Assembly: GCF_029433445.1 (NCBI RefSeq)
Contig: NZ_JAQTIC010000006.1
Span: 62,001-126,000 of the forward strand
Length of the DNA stretch: 64,000 nt
Origin: Lactobacillus sp. ESL0701
GTDB taxonomy: Bacteria > Bacillota > Bacilli > Lactobacillales > Lactobacillaceae
Reading direction: 5' to 3'
The notes under the pieces: model-generated
What the model was told of the DNA's origin: nothing
Database searches by the model: none
What the model saw: the letters and a program-made list of their open reading frames with translations, nothing else
Made by a program: the position numbers and the translations under genes
Part shown: positions 27,918 to 36,515 of the stretch, piece after piece
Numbering within the stretch: position 1 is the stretch's first letter
How the letters are laid out: the number at the start of each line of letters is the position of its first letter

Positions 27918-28364
27918 TTATAATTCGTAATACATCATTGTATGCTTAATGCCAGCCTCATCAAACGGCTCGCCCTGAACCTTATAGCCCAAATAATCAT
28001 AAAATGGCTTAGCTTGCCATTGCGCGTGACAATATAAGCGATCAGCACCGCGGTCTTTTAAATATGCGTGAACCTGCGCCATCATTTTACTGCCCAGCTT
28101 TTGACCGCGAGCTGCTTTGGCAACGGCAACTCGACCCAGCATCCACTTGCCGTCTTCTTGAAAAATCCGGCAAACAGCTAATGCCATCGTCTGATCCTCA
28201 TTTAACAAGTAAACTTGGATCGCTGTTAAATCTTCATCGTCTAATTCTGGCACGGTAATTTCTTGTTCGGTTACAAAAGTATTGATTCGCAAGCGGGCGA
28301 TACAAAACATTTCGCGACCTGACATTTCGTCAATTTTTTTAAAAGTAAATTTTTCCTGTGCCAT
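27918..28364 (-). CDS. GNAT family N-acetyltransferase (ElaA-like)
   Basis: A 148-residue acetyl-CoA-dependent acyltransferase. The acetyl-CoA loop is seen in GRVAVAKAARGQKLGSKMM (about residues 76-94), a variant of the V-(x)-RGxGxG/A motif. The ending AKPFYDYLGYKVQGEPFDEAGIKHTMM closely follows the ElaA subfamily. The acceptor is unknown. The ATG at 28362-28364 was chosen because AGGAGG sits eight bases before it. It lies 12 bp after the helD stop, so the two may be co-transcribed. Confidence 0.88.
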   Translation of the reverse strand: MAQEKFTFKKIDEMSGREMFCIARLRINTFVTEQEITVPELDDEDLTAIQVYLLNEDQTMALAVCRIFQEDGKWMLGRVAVAKAARGQKLGSKMMAQVHAYLKDRGADRLYCHAQWQAKPFYDYLGYKVQGEPFDEAGIKHTMMYYEL

Positions 28365-28376
28365 TAGCACTGCCTC

Positions 28377-30671
28377 CTACTTTTCCTCATACGTCCGCGG
28401 GTCAACCGCGAGTAACGGACTCTTTTCTCCCGTATAAATCAAATCAAGCTTGTACATTGCACGTGAAGTAATTGTATAAACCAGTTGGATTTCATCTTCT
28501 TGATCGTAGCTGGCTTTAGAAGCATCCCACATGACAACCGCATCAAACTCTAACCCCTTAGCTAGATATGATGGGATAACTAAGGTACCATCAACCAGCC
28601 GCTGGTTGGCAGTCGCAATTAACGTTGCCTTAACACCGTCATCTTGCAGTTTTTGGCTGACAAACTTGGCACTTGCCAGATCCTTAGTAATAATTGCCGT
28701 GGTCACTTTGCCAGCAGTATTATCCTGCAAGACCTGCTCTAAAACCGCAATTGCCGCATTATCATTCTTACTCTGCCAGAAGACAGGCTTTGGTCCCTGC
28801 CGATTAAAGGATTCAATCTTTTCACCTTGCCGCAAAACTTGCTTGGTAAAGTCGGTCAATTGCTTGGTTGACCGGTAGGACTTGGTTAATTGCACTACCG
28901 TCGTCTTCTCTGGGTCAAACAACCCACTAATCTGCTTTAATAGGCTGCGGCTTTCATCTTTTGTAAAAATCGCCTGGTTCAAATCGCCGAGCATCGTAAA
29001 CTTGGCCCGCGGGAAGTTATACTTCAAATAGCACAATTGAAACGGCGTATAGTCCTGAATTTCATCAATAAAAGTATAACGCATCTCATAATTAACGTGG
29101 CGACCGGTAATTAAATCATACAGATATAAGTAAGCCGAAACGTCATTCATGTGGATGTAATGCTTTTTAAAGCTGGCCTTCACATCCTCAACGTGCTTAG
29201 CCCAATCACTAGCACTAATCTGCCACTTATTCAGGTCAGTCATTTTCGGAACTGCCCGCAAAAAGCTCAAATATTGTGCCCGCATATTAATAAAATTATT
29301 ACGGCGAATCTGCTGGTAAACCTTGTCCAAGGCCTTAACTACAATCTTACGACCCAAGAATTTTTCTTCTTTTTCTTCAGATTCAAACTCTTGGTCTGGA
29401 CGATCATAAAGGGCATTTAACTGTTCTTTACTCAAGCTTTCAATGGCTTCTGACACCCAAGACTTCTTGGTTTCTGCATTAATCTTACGATTAAGCGTCT
29501 TAATCAATTCTTCACGCGTTGCGTCAATCCGATTATTTAAATTATAATTAGAGTTATATGAATAGTAAAGCTCGTTAATTTTTTCTTTAGCAAAGAATGG
29601 CCGCTTCTTATTCCGGAAAAAGATATCCTTAAAGACAACCCCCTGCTTGTTCAAATGTTTAGCATACCGCGTTACCAGTTTAAAGAAAGCCGTAGAATCC
29701 TTAAACTTGCCAATTGCCGTATCAGCAGTCTGATCCTCAAACTGGTCAAACAGGTTTTCTACGTCCATCCCTGGCAACCGCCGCGCCACGAACTGCCAAT
29801 AAGTCATTTGAACCATATTTTGCTCGCCCATTTCCGGCAGCACATTTTTAATATAGTCATTAAACAATTGGTTGGGACTAAACATAATCACGTCGCTGCT
29901 GGTCAAATTGCCCCGATACCGATAAAGCAGGTACGCAATCCGCTGCAAAATCGCTGATGTCTTCCCTGACCCCGCGGCTCCTTGGACAAACAACAAATCA
30001 GCACTAGTATTTCTAATGATTTTATTTTGCTCACGCTGAATTGTCGTCACAATTGACTTCATCTGGGTGCTGGATTTTTCACCCAGCACCTCTAAGAGCA
30101 TTTGGTCACCGATTGATTCATTGGTGTCGAACATGTTTACAATTTGACCATCTTCAATCATGAATTGCCGCTTCTTCGTCATGTCAACGGTAATCTCACC
30201 ATCTGGGGACAAATACGAAACTTGCCCTAGCTTGCCGTCATAATAAATTGAAGAAATCGGTGCCCGCCAATCATAAATTAAGAAGTGGTTATCCTTGTCC
30301 GCAAATGAACCCAAACCAATATAAATCGTTTCTGGTTTTTCACTGCCTTCTTTAAAATCCACCCGGGCAAAATATGGTTTCTTTTCCAGTCTTTGAACCG
30401 TCCCTAACTGTTTGGCAGAATGCTGCCAAGCATTCTCACGTTCATCAAGCAATTGTTGCTGCTGGTGGATCGAGAGCGCCGTTTCCATTGAGGTGGAATA
30501 GCCGTCATAATCTAAGCGGACATCATCGAAGAAGTGCGAATTAAGGTTCCGCGCTTCACCTTCAGCTGATTTAATTGCCGCAGTTAATTCTCCTCGCCGC
30601 TCTTTAATCATCTTTAAGATACCGTCGAGATGCTTCTGTTCAAACTGTTTTTCATCCATCGCTTTTGTCAT
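28377..30671 (-). CDS. helD: HelD-like superfamily 1 helicase/ATPase (RNA polymerase recycling)
   Basis: A 764-residue UvrD/Rep-related ATPase. An N-terminal coiled-coil arm (residues 1-70) precedes a Walker A VQGAAGSGKTSAILQRI near residue 230. The segments FIDEIQDYTPFQL and LGDLNQAIF carry Walker B and motif III, and SYRSTKQLTDF carries motif IV. The large insertions and the arm fit HelD, which in Bacillus pulls stalled RNA polymerase off DNA. It starts with ATG after AGGTGA. The next gene is a GNAT acetyltransferase 12 bp downstream. Confidence 0.9.
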   Translation of the reverse strand: MTKAMDEKQFEQKHLDGILKMIKERRGELTAAIKSAEGEARNLNSHFFDDVRLDYDGYSTSMETALSIHQQQQLLDERENAWQHSAKQLGTVQRLEKKPYFARVDFKEGSEKPETIYIGLGSFADKDNHFLIYDWRAPISSIYYDGKLGQVSYLSPDGEITVDMTKKRQFMIEDGQIVNMFDTNESIGDQMLLEVLGEKSSTQMKSIVTTIQREQNKIIRNTSADLLFVQGAAGSGKTSAILQRIAYLLYRYRGNLTSSDVIMFSPNQLFNDYIKNVLPEMGEQNMVQMTYWQFVARRLPGMDVENLFDQFEDQTADTAIGKFKDSTAFFKLVTRYAKHLNKQGVVFKDIFFRNKKRPFFAKEKINELYYSYNSNYNLNNRIDATREELIKTLNRKINAETKKSWVSEAIESLSKEQLNALYDRPDQEFESEEKEEKFLGRKIVVKALDKVYQQIRRNNFINMRAQYLSFLRAVPKMTDLNKWQISASDWAKHVEDVKASFKKHYIHMNDVSAYLYLYDLITGRHVNYEMRYTFIDEIQDYTPFQLCYLKYNFPRAKFTMLGDLNQAIFTKDESRSLLKQISGLFDPEKTTVVQLTKSYRSTKQLTDFTKQVLRQGEKIESFNRQGPKPVFWQSKNDNAAIAVLEQVLQDNTAGKVTTAIITKDLASAKFVSQKLQDDGVKATLIATANQRLVDGTLVIPSYLAKGLEFDAVVMWDASKASYDQEDEIQLVYTITSRAMYKLDLIYTGEKSPLLAVDPRTYEEK

Positions 30672-30823
30672 AAAGTCACCTGTTCTTCAAAACTTGCATA
30701 CTATTTTAACATGAAACGAACTTAATATATAATTCTTAAAACTCTTTTACTAAGATTATTAAAAAGTAGTGAAAATCAACCAATTTACTTCTATAATTTT
30801 CTATATTGGAGATGGTCTTTATT

Positions 30824-31438
30824 ATGAAAAATATTTTACATTTTTTACGTAAATTATCTTGTGCACTAGTCGCTGGGATTTCTCTAGGCAGCACGTTTAT
30901 CCCGGCAATTAGACCCGCTAAGACACCCAGCCATGTGGTCCTAGCCAAAACACATCAGGTAAGTAAAACTGCTAAAAATGCGGGCAAAAATTGTCACTGG
31001 TCAAAAAATTCCGCCAAAGTTTATCTTGATTTGGCGGATAACCAGCAATTAACTCAGGCCTCTCAAGCTGCTATCAGTGCTTGGAATGACACTGATAGCT
31101 TTACCTTTACTGAAACCAGCAAGAAGAAAAATGCCCAGATCACAATTGAGCCGATGTTTGACCCCGATACCAAAGCCGCCGGTCAAGCAAGTATCACTTA
31201 CAATCACAAGACCAAGCTGCTTAATAAAGCAAAAATCCAATTAAATGTTTATTATCTGCAGAATCTTATGTATGCTTATTCTTATCAGCGTATTGTCAAC
31301 ACCGTCGAGCATGAATTGGGACACGCCATCGGCCTCAAACACAATAATGGCAAGTCCGTTATGTATCCTGCCGGCTCTGTTTACCCAATTGAGCCACAGG
31401 ATATCGCAAAAGTTAAACAAATTTATCACGAAAAATAA
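30824..31438 (+). CDS. Secreted matrixin-like zinc metalloprotease
   Basis: A 204-residue exported protein. The basic start MKNILHFLRK and hydrophobic stretch CALVAGISLGSTFIPA form a signal or anchor sequence. The catalytic motif HELGHAIGLKH near residue 170 is a full metzincin HExxHxxGxxH. SVMYP follows as the Met-turn. The domain is short, like the matrixin-type M10 fragments found in lactobacilli. The ATG at 30824 follows GGAGATGG; an earlier in-frame start would place this ribosome-binding site inside the gene. TATAAT lies at 30792. The target could be a host, peptide or cell-wall protein; nothing nearby decides this. Confidence 0.88.
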   Translation: MKNILHFLRKLSCALVAGISLGSTFIPAIRPAKTPSHVVLAKTHQVSKTAKNAGKNCHWSKNSAKVYLDLADNQQLTQASQAAISAWNDTDSFTFTETSKKKNAQITIEPMFDPDTKAAGQASITYNHKTKLLNKAKIQLNVYYLQNLMYAYSYQRIVNTVEHELGHAIGLKHNNGKSVMYPAGSVYPIEPQDIAKVKQIYHEK

Positions 31439-31458
31439 TTAGAGTAAGGAGTTTAAAA

Positions 31459-32103
31459 ATGAAGCGAATTTACATTGTCCGCCACGGACAAACTTATATT
31501 AACCGTTACAACAAGATGCAGGGCTGGTGTGATACTCCCCTAACCGAAGACGGCATTGCTGGTGCCGACAAGGCAGGAGAAACACTAAAGAATATTCCCT
31601 TTGATATCGCCATCTCTAGCGACTTAAAGCGGGCAAGCGATACTTGCGACATTATCATTAAGCACAATGTTAACCGTGATGAAATCCAACATCTTGCCAC
31701 CCCGCTGTTTCGCGAACACTTCTACGGTTACTTTGAAGGAATGGATACTGACATGGCCTGGCAAATGATTGGTGGACCTCACGGCTATAAGACCCACTAT
31801 GATCTGTTCAAGAACGAATCAATTGATACGGCAACCGACTGGATTAAGGAAGCTGATCCGTTTCATGATGCGGAAAATGCCAAGGAATATTGGCACCGCC
31901 TTGACCAGGGGTTTGACTTAATCAGTCAGCTTGATGGTGCCGAAAATATTTTGTTAGTAACTCACGGCTTTACTATTCGTAGTATTGCCGAGCGGTTTGG
32001 CAATTTTGATGTTACCAGCGGTCCGCGTAACGCGTCAATTACCATGATGACGATGACTGATAAGCAAAGAAAAATCACATCATATAATCAAATGAAACTA
32101 TAA
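31459..32103 (+). CDS. Histidine phosphatase family protein
   Basis: A 214-residue protein with the RHG motif in IYIVRHGQTYINRYNKMQGW near residue 8 and a second His in LLVTHGFTIRSIAERFG. It follows the metalloprotease gene by 20 bp with GTAAGGAG and could be read from the same promoter. It is a paralogue-level relative of the protein at 620-1222, not a close copy. Its substrate is unknown; generic broad phosphatase is the safest call. Confidence 0.87.
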   Translation: MKRIYIVRHGQTYINRYNKMQGWCDTPLTEDGIAGADKAGETLKNIPFDIAISSDLKRASDTCDIIIKHNVNRDEIQHLATPLFREHFYGYFEGMDTDMAWQMIGGPHGYKTHYDLFKNESIDTATDWIKEADPFHDAENAKEYWHRLDQGFDLISQLDGAENILLVTHGFTIRSIAERFGNFDVTSGPRNASITMMTMTDKQRKITSYNQMKL

Positions 32104-32171
32104 GAAAATAGAATTTGTACTTTCCTTTTCATCATTGAAAGTCTATAATCAAATTAACATTAATATACAAG

Positions 32172-32248
32172 AGTCTATGGGGTGCTTATTTAAGCTGAGA
32201 TTAAACCCATGAACCTGATCTAGATAATACTAGCGCAAGGGATAGGCT
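32172..32248 (+). ncRNA. TPP riboswitch (THI element)
   Basis: The conserved thi-box sequence is complete: GGGGTGC, then CTGAGA in the pyrimidine-binding arm, ACCC, and GAACCTGATCTAGATAATAC with TAGCGCAAGGGA in the pyrophosphate arm. The outer P1 stem pairs AGTCTAT (32172-32178) with ATAGGCT (32242-32248). A TATAAT at 32144 marks the promoter. The terminator that follows is the expression platform, so thiamine pyrophosphate should switch thiW off. Confidence 0.95.
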
Positions 32249-32256
32249 AATTAAGC

Positions 32257-32292
32257 AAAATCCCGTTCGCTATGCGCGAATGGGATTTTTTT
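32257..32292 (+). terminator. Riboswitch-controlled terminator ahead of thiW
   Basis: AATCCCGTTCGC pairs with GCGAATGGGATT around a five-base loop and is followed by a T-run. It lies between the TPP aptamer and the thiW ribosome-binding site. Confidence 0.88.
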
Positions 32293-32323
32293 GTAGGCGC
32301 TTGTTAGAAGTAGGGAGTTAGAA

Positions 32324-32833
32324 ATGACTAATAAGAGAAAACAGACAGAAAAACTTACTATTTTGGCAATTATGATTGCACTAGACGTGGTATTATCGCC
32401 GATCTTTCGCGTGGAAGGAATGGCGCCCATGTCCAGTGTCATCAACATTATTGGCACTACCATGCTGGGACCTGTTTACGTGACAATTATGGCAACCTTA
32501 TGCGGAATTATCAGAATGTTAATCATGGGGATTCCGCCGCTGGCACTGACTGGTGCCATCTTTGGCGCGGCATTAGCTGGGATTTTTTATAAATTAACTA
32601 GAAAAATTTGGGCAGCCTGTCTCGGCGAAATTATCGGTACCGGAATTATCGGCTCGCTGCTTTCTTATCCAGTCATGGTCTGGTTCACAGGCAGCTCCAA
32701 TAACCTGTATTGGTTTGTCTACACCCCGCGTTTTATCGGGGCTGCTGTTATCGGATCAGTAGTTGCCACTATTGTTCTATTAAGCTTAAACAAGGCAAAG
32801 CAATTCCAAAAAATCCAGCAATTATTTTTCTAG
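32324..32833 (+). CDS. thiW: ECF transporter S component ThiW (thiazole precursor)
   Basis: A 169-residue membrane protein with about five to six helices. It matches the ThiW group of energy-coupling-factor substrate-binding subunits, with blocks such as MIALDVVLSPIFRVEGMAPMSS and LGPVYVTIMATLCGIIRMLIMG. It is thought to capture hydroxyethylthiazole for thiamine synthesis and works with the shared EcfAA'T module encoded elsewhere. A TPP riboswitch with terminator directly precedes it. No thiM/thiD/thiE salvage genes follow in this window. Confidence 0.92.
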   Translation: MTNKRKQTEKLTILAIMIALDVVLSPIFRVEGMAPMSSVINIIGTTMLGPVYVTIMATLCGIIRMLIMGIPPLALTGAIFGAALAGIFYKLTRKIWAACLGEIIGTGIIGSLLSYPVMVWFTGSSNNLYWFVYTPRFIGAAVIGSVVATIVLLSLNKAKQFQKIQQLFF

Positions 32834-32870
32834 AAAAAACGACAGCTCCTTATAGGGGCTGTCGTTTTTT
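32834..32870. terminator. Bidirectional terminator
   Basis: AAAAAACGACAGCTCC pairs with GGGGCTGTCGTTTTTT around a short loop, between the convergent thiW and ATPase genes. Confidence 0.85.
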
Positions 32871-32887
32871 ACTAAGAATAATTATAA

Positions 32888-33958
32888 TTAATAACCCAAA
32901 TAATATACCGAATCTGGATTTTGGATTTGCTTTAAATATTCACCAAAAAATGGCAACGTATAATCAACATAACCGTGACCACTTGGAGTAATTAACTGCC
33001 GCTCTAATGCTCGACGCCGATATTGTGAGACATAGCCCTTGGTCTTCTTCATTTTGGCAACAACATCACTGAACTTACAATGGTCATTAACATTTATCAA
33101 ATATTGACGATCATTTTCCGACAAGCCCTTCAAGATCTTTTGGTAAGCATTCTCAAAAAGCTTTAGTTGATATTGTACTTTAACTTCGTTTAATACTTCT
33201 ATAGTTGGTTCACGACCATTTAACTCTTCAAAATACAGCCAACCCAATAATTGAAAGCCATAAGAGTAACCCTTAGTCATCTGTGCCATTTTGCTTGCAA
33301 CAGTTAAGGAGCACGCAAAAACTTTTTGATAAGTATTCACCATATCCGCAGCGTTCAACGACATCATTACTATTTTTTCTGAACGCAGCAAAAAAGTCAG
33401 TTTATCTTCATTTTGAATATCCAAAATAAGGTCAGGCAATCCGGTCATTACAACGTAAATTGGATATTCAGCTCGCTTAAGTGAATTATAAACTTGGGCA
33501 AAGTCTTGAATTGCCTTAGAATTATTTACCTCATCAATCGTGACAACCACAAATTTCCCTTCTTGCTTAATTTCGGACATTAAGTCTTCCAAAATCTCAT
33601 CAACTTCAGGAACTTCAATTTCACGGCTAATTGATACACCACCCAAACTCAAAGAATTGAGACTGTTAAATAGCCTATTTGCTTTAGAATGAACCTGATG
33701 ATCTAACTTATGTGCCAAGCTCGTTAAAATACCACTACGATTAAGCAAATCAACATAATAACAATTATCATCTTGTTTAAATTGTTTTGCTAACTGGGTT
33801 AAATATGCTGTTTTGCCAGAACCACGGACACCTGTGATAAAAAAAGAACGCGAAAATTGACTTTTCTTAATCAATTTTACTAAATCATTTACCTGTTTGT
33901 TTTTATCCAAAAAAATTGGCGGTACATCACCAAAAGTTGGATTAAACGGATTAATCAT
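32888..33958 (-). CDS. Orphan AAA/archaeal-type ATPase
   Basis: A 356-residue P-loop ATPase. Walker A is GVRGSGKTAYLTQL near residue 44, Walker B is FVVVTIDEVNNS near residue 140, and a sensor-like Thr is in YVVMTGLPDL. The C-terminal third (FSDVVAKMKKTKGYVSQYRRRALERQL) is a winged-helix-like segment, and the chain ends in GEYLKQIQ. This layout fits the archaeal ATPase/MNS-NTPase group, often single copies near mobile or defence loci and of unknown role. AAAGGAG precedes the ATG. Three AGTCTAAA repeats lie just upstream and may be its operator. Confidence 0.78.
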   Translation of the reverse strand: MINPFNPTFGDVPPIFLDKNKQVNDLVKLIKKSQFSRSFFITGVRGSGKTAYLTQLAKQFKQDDNCYYVDLLNRSGILTSLAHKLDHQVHSKANRLFNSLNSLSLGGVSISREIEVPEVDEILEDLMSEIKQEGKFVVVTIDEVNNSKAIQDFAQVYNSLKRAEYPIYVVMTGLPDLILDIQNEDKLTFLLRSEKIVMMSLNAADMVNTYQKVFACSLTVASKMAQMTKGYSYGFQLLGWLYFEELNGREPTIEVLNEVKVQYQLKLFENAYQKILKGLSENDRQYLINVNDHCKFSDVVAKMKKTKGYVSQYRRRALERQLITPSGHGYVDYTLPFFGEYLKQIQNPDSVYYLGY

Positions 33959-33967
33959 AAATTCTCC

Positions 33968-34010
33968 TTTTAGACTTTTTTAGACTTTGATTTTTATTTT
34001 AGACTTTTTG
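33968..34010. repeat. Three direct repeats upstream of the ATPase gene
   Basis: The octamer TTTAGACT (AGTCTAAA on the coding strand) recurs three times, with starts near 33969, 33979 and 33998. The first two are 10 bp apart and the third about 20 bp on, that is, one and two helical turns. They lie 10-52 bp before the ATPase ATG, where a promoter or operator is expected. Helical phasing suggests a protein-binding array. Confidence 0.5.
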
Positions 34011-34015
34011 CCAAT

Positions 34016-34063
34016 AAAAATAGCGTGAATCAGACTGACCTGCAATCTAATTACGCTATTTTT
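34016..34063 (-). terminator. Terminator of the deoxyribonucleoside operon (pdp end)
   Basis: AAAAATAGCGT and ACGCTATTTTT pair around a loop of about 25 bases, directly after the pdp stop on the minus strand. Confidence 0.6.
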
Positions 34064-34065
34064 AA

Positions 34066-35364
34066 TTATTCAATTACTTCATAAATCATTTGGTAAGGCT
34101 TGGCTTCATCCGCAATTTTGATGCAATTGTAAAGCATCTCTTGAACTTCAGCAACATCTGAACTATCGGCATGAATTGTCAATAAGGATTCGCCCTTCTT
34201 GACCTTGTCGCCAACCTTCTTGTGCAATTCGATTCCAACACCATAGTCAAGCTGGTCGTCAGCCTTTTCACGACCGCCGCCGAGTTTCATGCTGGCAATC
34301 CCAACTTCATCAGCTGATAGTTGTGCTAAGTAACCATCTTGCTTAGCAGGCAGTTCAATCTTAAATTGCGCGTGCGGCATAACACTGTAATCATCAATCA
34401 CACTGCTATCGCCGCCTTGAGCAATTATCATTGCCTTAAACCGATCTAAAGCTGACCCATCAGCAATTGTCGCTTCAAGCATTTTACGGGCTTCTTCAAC
34501 TGTTTCTGCCTTTTGCCCTAAGACAACCATGTAACTGCCAAGAGTTAGGACTAGGTTAAGTAGGTCTTGTGGACCATTACCCTTAAGCAGATCAAGCGTT
34601 TCTTCAATTTCTAAGGTATTGCCGACCTTGTTGCCTAGTGGCTGGTTCATATCAGAAATCAGTGCCATGCACTTCATACCGACACCCTTACCAATTTCTA
34701 CTAAGGCATGAGCCAATTCTTCGGACTCTGACAAAGTCTTCATAAAGGCACCAGAACCAGTCTTAACATCAATTACCAGCGCATCAGTTCCTGATGCGAT
34801 TTTTTTACTCATAATTGAACTGGCAATTAACGGAATTGAATCAACAGTATCAGTGACATCCCGCAAAGCATAAATCTTCTTATCTGCCGGTGCGATATTA
34901 CCTGTGGCACCAATGATTGCCAACTTTTCCTGCTTAACTTGATCAATAAAATCCTGCTCGCCAATTTCTACCTTGAAACCAGGAATTGCTTCTAGCTTAT
35001 CAAGCGTACCACCAGTATGACCTAGACCACGTCCAGAAATCATTGGTACCGGAATGCCAATAGCAGCAACCATCGCTGCCAGCGGCAAACTAACCTTGTC
35101 ACCAACACCACCAGTTGAGTGCTTATCAACTTTAATTCCCGGAATTCCAGATAGGTCTAGATGATCACCAGAATTCATCATATCTAACGTTAACGTTGAG
35201 CGTTCGTGGTCAGTCATATTATTAAAGAAAATCGCCATCAACAACGCGCTTGTCTGATAGTCTGGAATTTCACCACTAACGACACCATCAACAAAGAATT
35301 GAATTTCAGCGTCGGTTAATTCTTGCTTATTTCTCTTTTTATCAATTATATCTACCATTCTCAT
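34066..35364 (-). CDS. pdp: Pyrimidine-nucleoside phosphorylase
   Basis: A 432-residue enzyme that splits thymidine, deoxyuridine or uridine with phosphate. It carries the family signature SGRGLGHTGGTLDKLEAIPG near residue 110 and phosphate-binding KHSTGGVGDKVSLPL near residue 82. The third, C-terminal domain ends KVGDKVKKGESLLTIHAD. The sequence is closer to Bacillus-type Pdp than to thymidine-specific DeoA. The product deoxyribose 1-phosphate is the substrate of DeoB, encoded upstream. It is 17 bp after the regulator gene and likely co-transcribed. Confidence 0.94.
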   Translation of the reverse strand: MRMVDIIDKKRNKQELTDAEIQFFVDGVVSGEIPDYQTSALLMAIFFNNMTDHERSTLTLDMMNSGDHLDLSGIPGIKVDKHSTGGVGDKVSLPLAAMVAAIGIPVPMISGRGLGHTGGTLDKLEAIPGFKVEIGEQDFIDQVKQEKLAIIGATGNIAPADKKIYALRDVTDTVDSIPLIASSIMSKKIASGTDALVIDVKTGSGAFMKTLSESEELAHALVEIGKGVGMKCMALISDMNQPLGNKVGNTLEIEETLDLLKGNGPQDLLNLVLTLGSYMVVLGQKAETVEEARKMLEATIADGSALDRFKAMIIAQGGDSSVIDDYSVMPHAQFKIELPAKQDGYLAQLSADEVGIASMKLGGGREKADDQLDYGVGIELHKKVGDKVKKGESLLTIHADSSDVAEVQEMLYNCIKIADEAKPYQMIYEVIE

Positions 35365-35381
35365 GGCATCTCACCTCATTA

Positions 35382-36329
35382 TTAATAGGTGAGTAATTCT
35401 TGTGCAATTGCCTGATCTAAAATAAGTTCGTTTGCGTATCCTGCTTTAATAACGGCGTAGACAACCGGCGCTTTTAAAATGCCACTAGCAACTAAAATCG
35501 AATGTTTTTTCGATTTTAAATCACTCAGTTCAATGCCGACAGTACGTTCATCAAGCCCGCGACTAACAATATTACCATCACGATCAATAAAGCGTGAGAC
35601 AATATCACCCACTGCCTTTTCCTGCAGCTGTTTTTTCTGCGTTTTATTGAAGTAGCCTAATTGAAACAGCAGTGCATCCTTGCGCACCGTCCCAACACTA
35701 TAAACCGCAATATTTGCAGCCCGACCAAGTTGCAATGTCTTGTTAATAAAACGATCTTTTTCAACAATTTCTTTAGTAACTTTATTATCAAAAAATGGCG
35801 GCAGCGGTAAAAAATGCGCCGTGGCACCAAAAGCATTGGCAAACTCGGTTACACTCTCATCAGCGTATGTCTCCTCATTATTGATATTGACGCCGCCCTT
35901 GAGCTGGACAACCTGTACGTCAGAAACGGCGCGCTTTTCTAAGTTGGTTGCCACCATATGCATGGTTTCTCCCCAGCCAAGACCAACAATATCATGCGGC
36001 TTAATCAGGCGCATTAGATATTGCGCCGTATAAGCACCAACACCATCAAGAGCTGTTAATTCACCATTGAAGTTGCTGGGAACAACTGAAATTTTACAAT
36101 TAAATTTCTTTGATAAGCGGTCACTTAAATGATCTTCGTTAATTAATGGATTAGAAATTTGAATCTTAACTACTCCTGTTTCACGTGCTAATTTCAATAA
36201 CCGTGAAACCGTTGGTCGTGAAAGTCCAACCTGCTTTGCTATTTCAGTTTGATCCAAGTCATCTTCATAATAAAGTCTAGCAATGGCCGCACTCTGTGCC
36301 AATTTCTTTTTATCATATTTATCAGCCAT
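35382..36329 (-). CDS. deoR: SorC-family deoxyribonucleoside regulator DeoR
   Basis: A 315-residue regulator with an N-terminal HTH (residues about 10-50, ARLYYEDDLDQTEIAKQVGLSRPTVSRLLKLARETGVV). A SorC-type sugar-phosphate-binding domain follows, with DIVGLGWGETMHMVA and FIDRDGNIVSRGLDERTVGIEL. The Bacillus subtilis DeoR is of this family and is released by deoxyribose 5-phosphate. The genes on both sides are deoxynucleoside catabolic genes, and operator-like inverted repeats lie in the deoC-nupC intergenic region. A 186-bp gap separates it from deoB, so it may also have its own promoter. Confidence 0.88.
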   Translation of the reverse strand: MADKYDKKKLAQSAAIARLYYEDDLDQTEIAKQVGLSRPTVSRLLKLARETGVVKIQISNPLINEDHLSDRLSKKFNCKISVVPSNFNGELTALDGVGAYTAQYLMRLIKPHDIVGLGWGETMHMVATNLEKRAVSDVQVVQLKGGVNINNEETYADESVTEFANAFGATAHFLPLPPFFDNKVTKEIVEKDRFINKTLQLGRAANIAVYSVGTVRKDALLFQLGYFNKTQKKQLQEKAVGDIVSRFIDRDGNIVSRGLDERTVGIELSDLKSKKHSILVASGILKAPVVYAVIKAGYANELILDQAIAQELLTY

Positions 36330-36515
36330 TTAAATTTCTCCATTATTATCGTAACTATTGCCGAAAAATCCAAGTTTATTCAGCTTAATAATTTTACCAT
36401 AATCCTGTATAAAATTAACCAATATATTAAAATGTCACTCTTGAAACAGCTGATCAAACATTGATTCCATTACTTAATCACTAAAACTGGCTACAAAAGA
36501 ATTACTCTAATATTT

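Noticed and set aside
36330..36515. Possible hidden gene or RNA between deoB and deoR
   Set aside because: I found only AT-rich sequence with no ribosome-binding site plus ORF and no clear hairpin terminator; it probably holds a deoR promoter.
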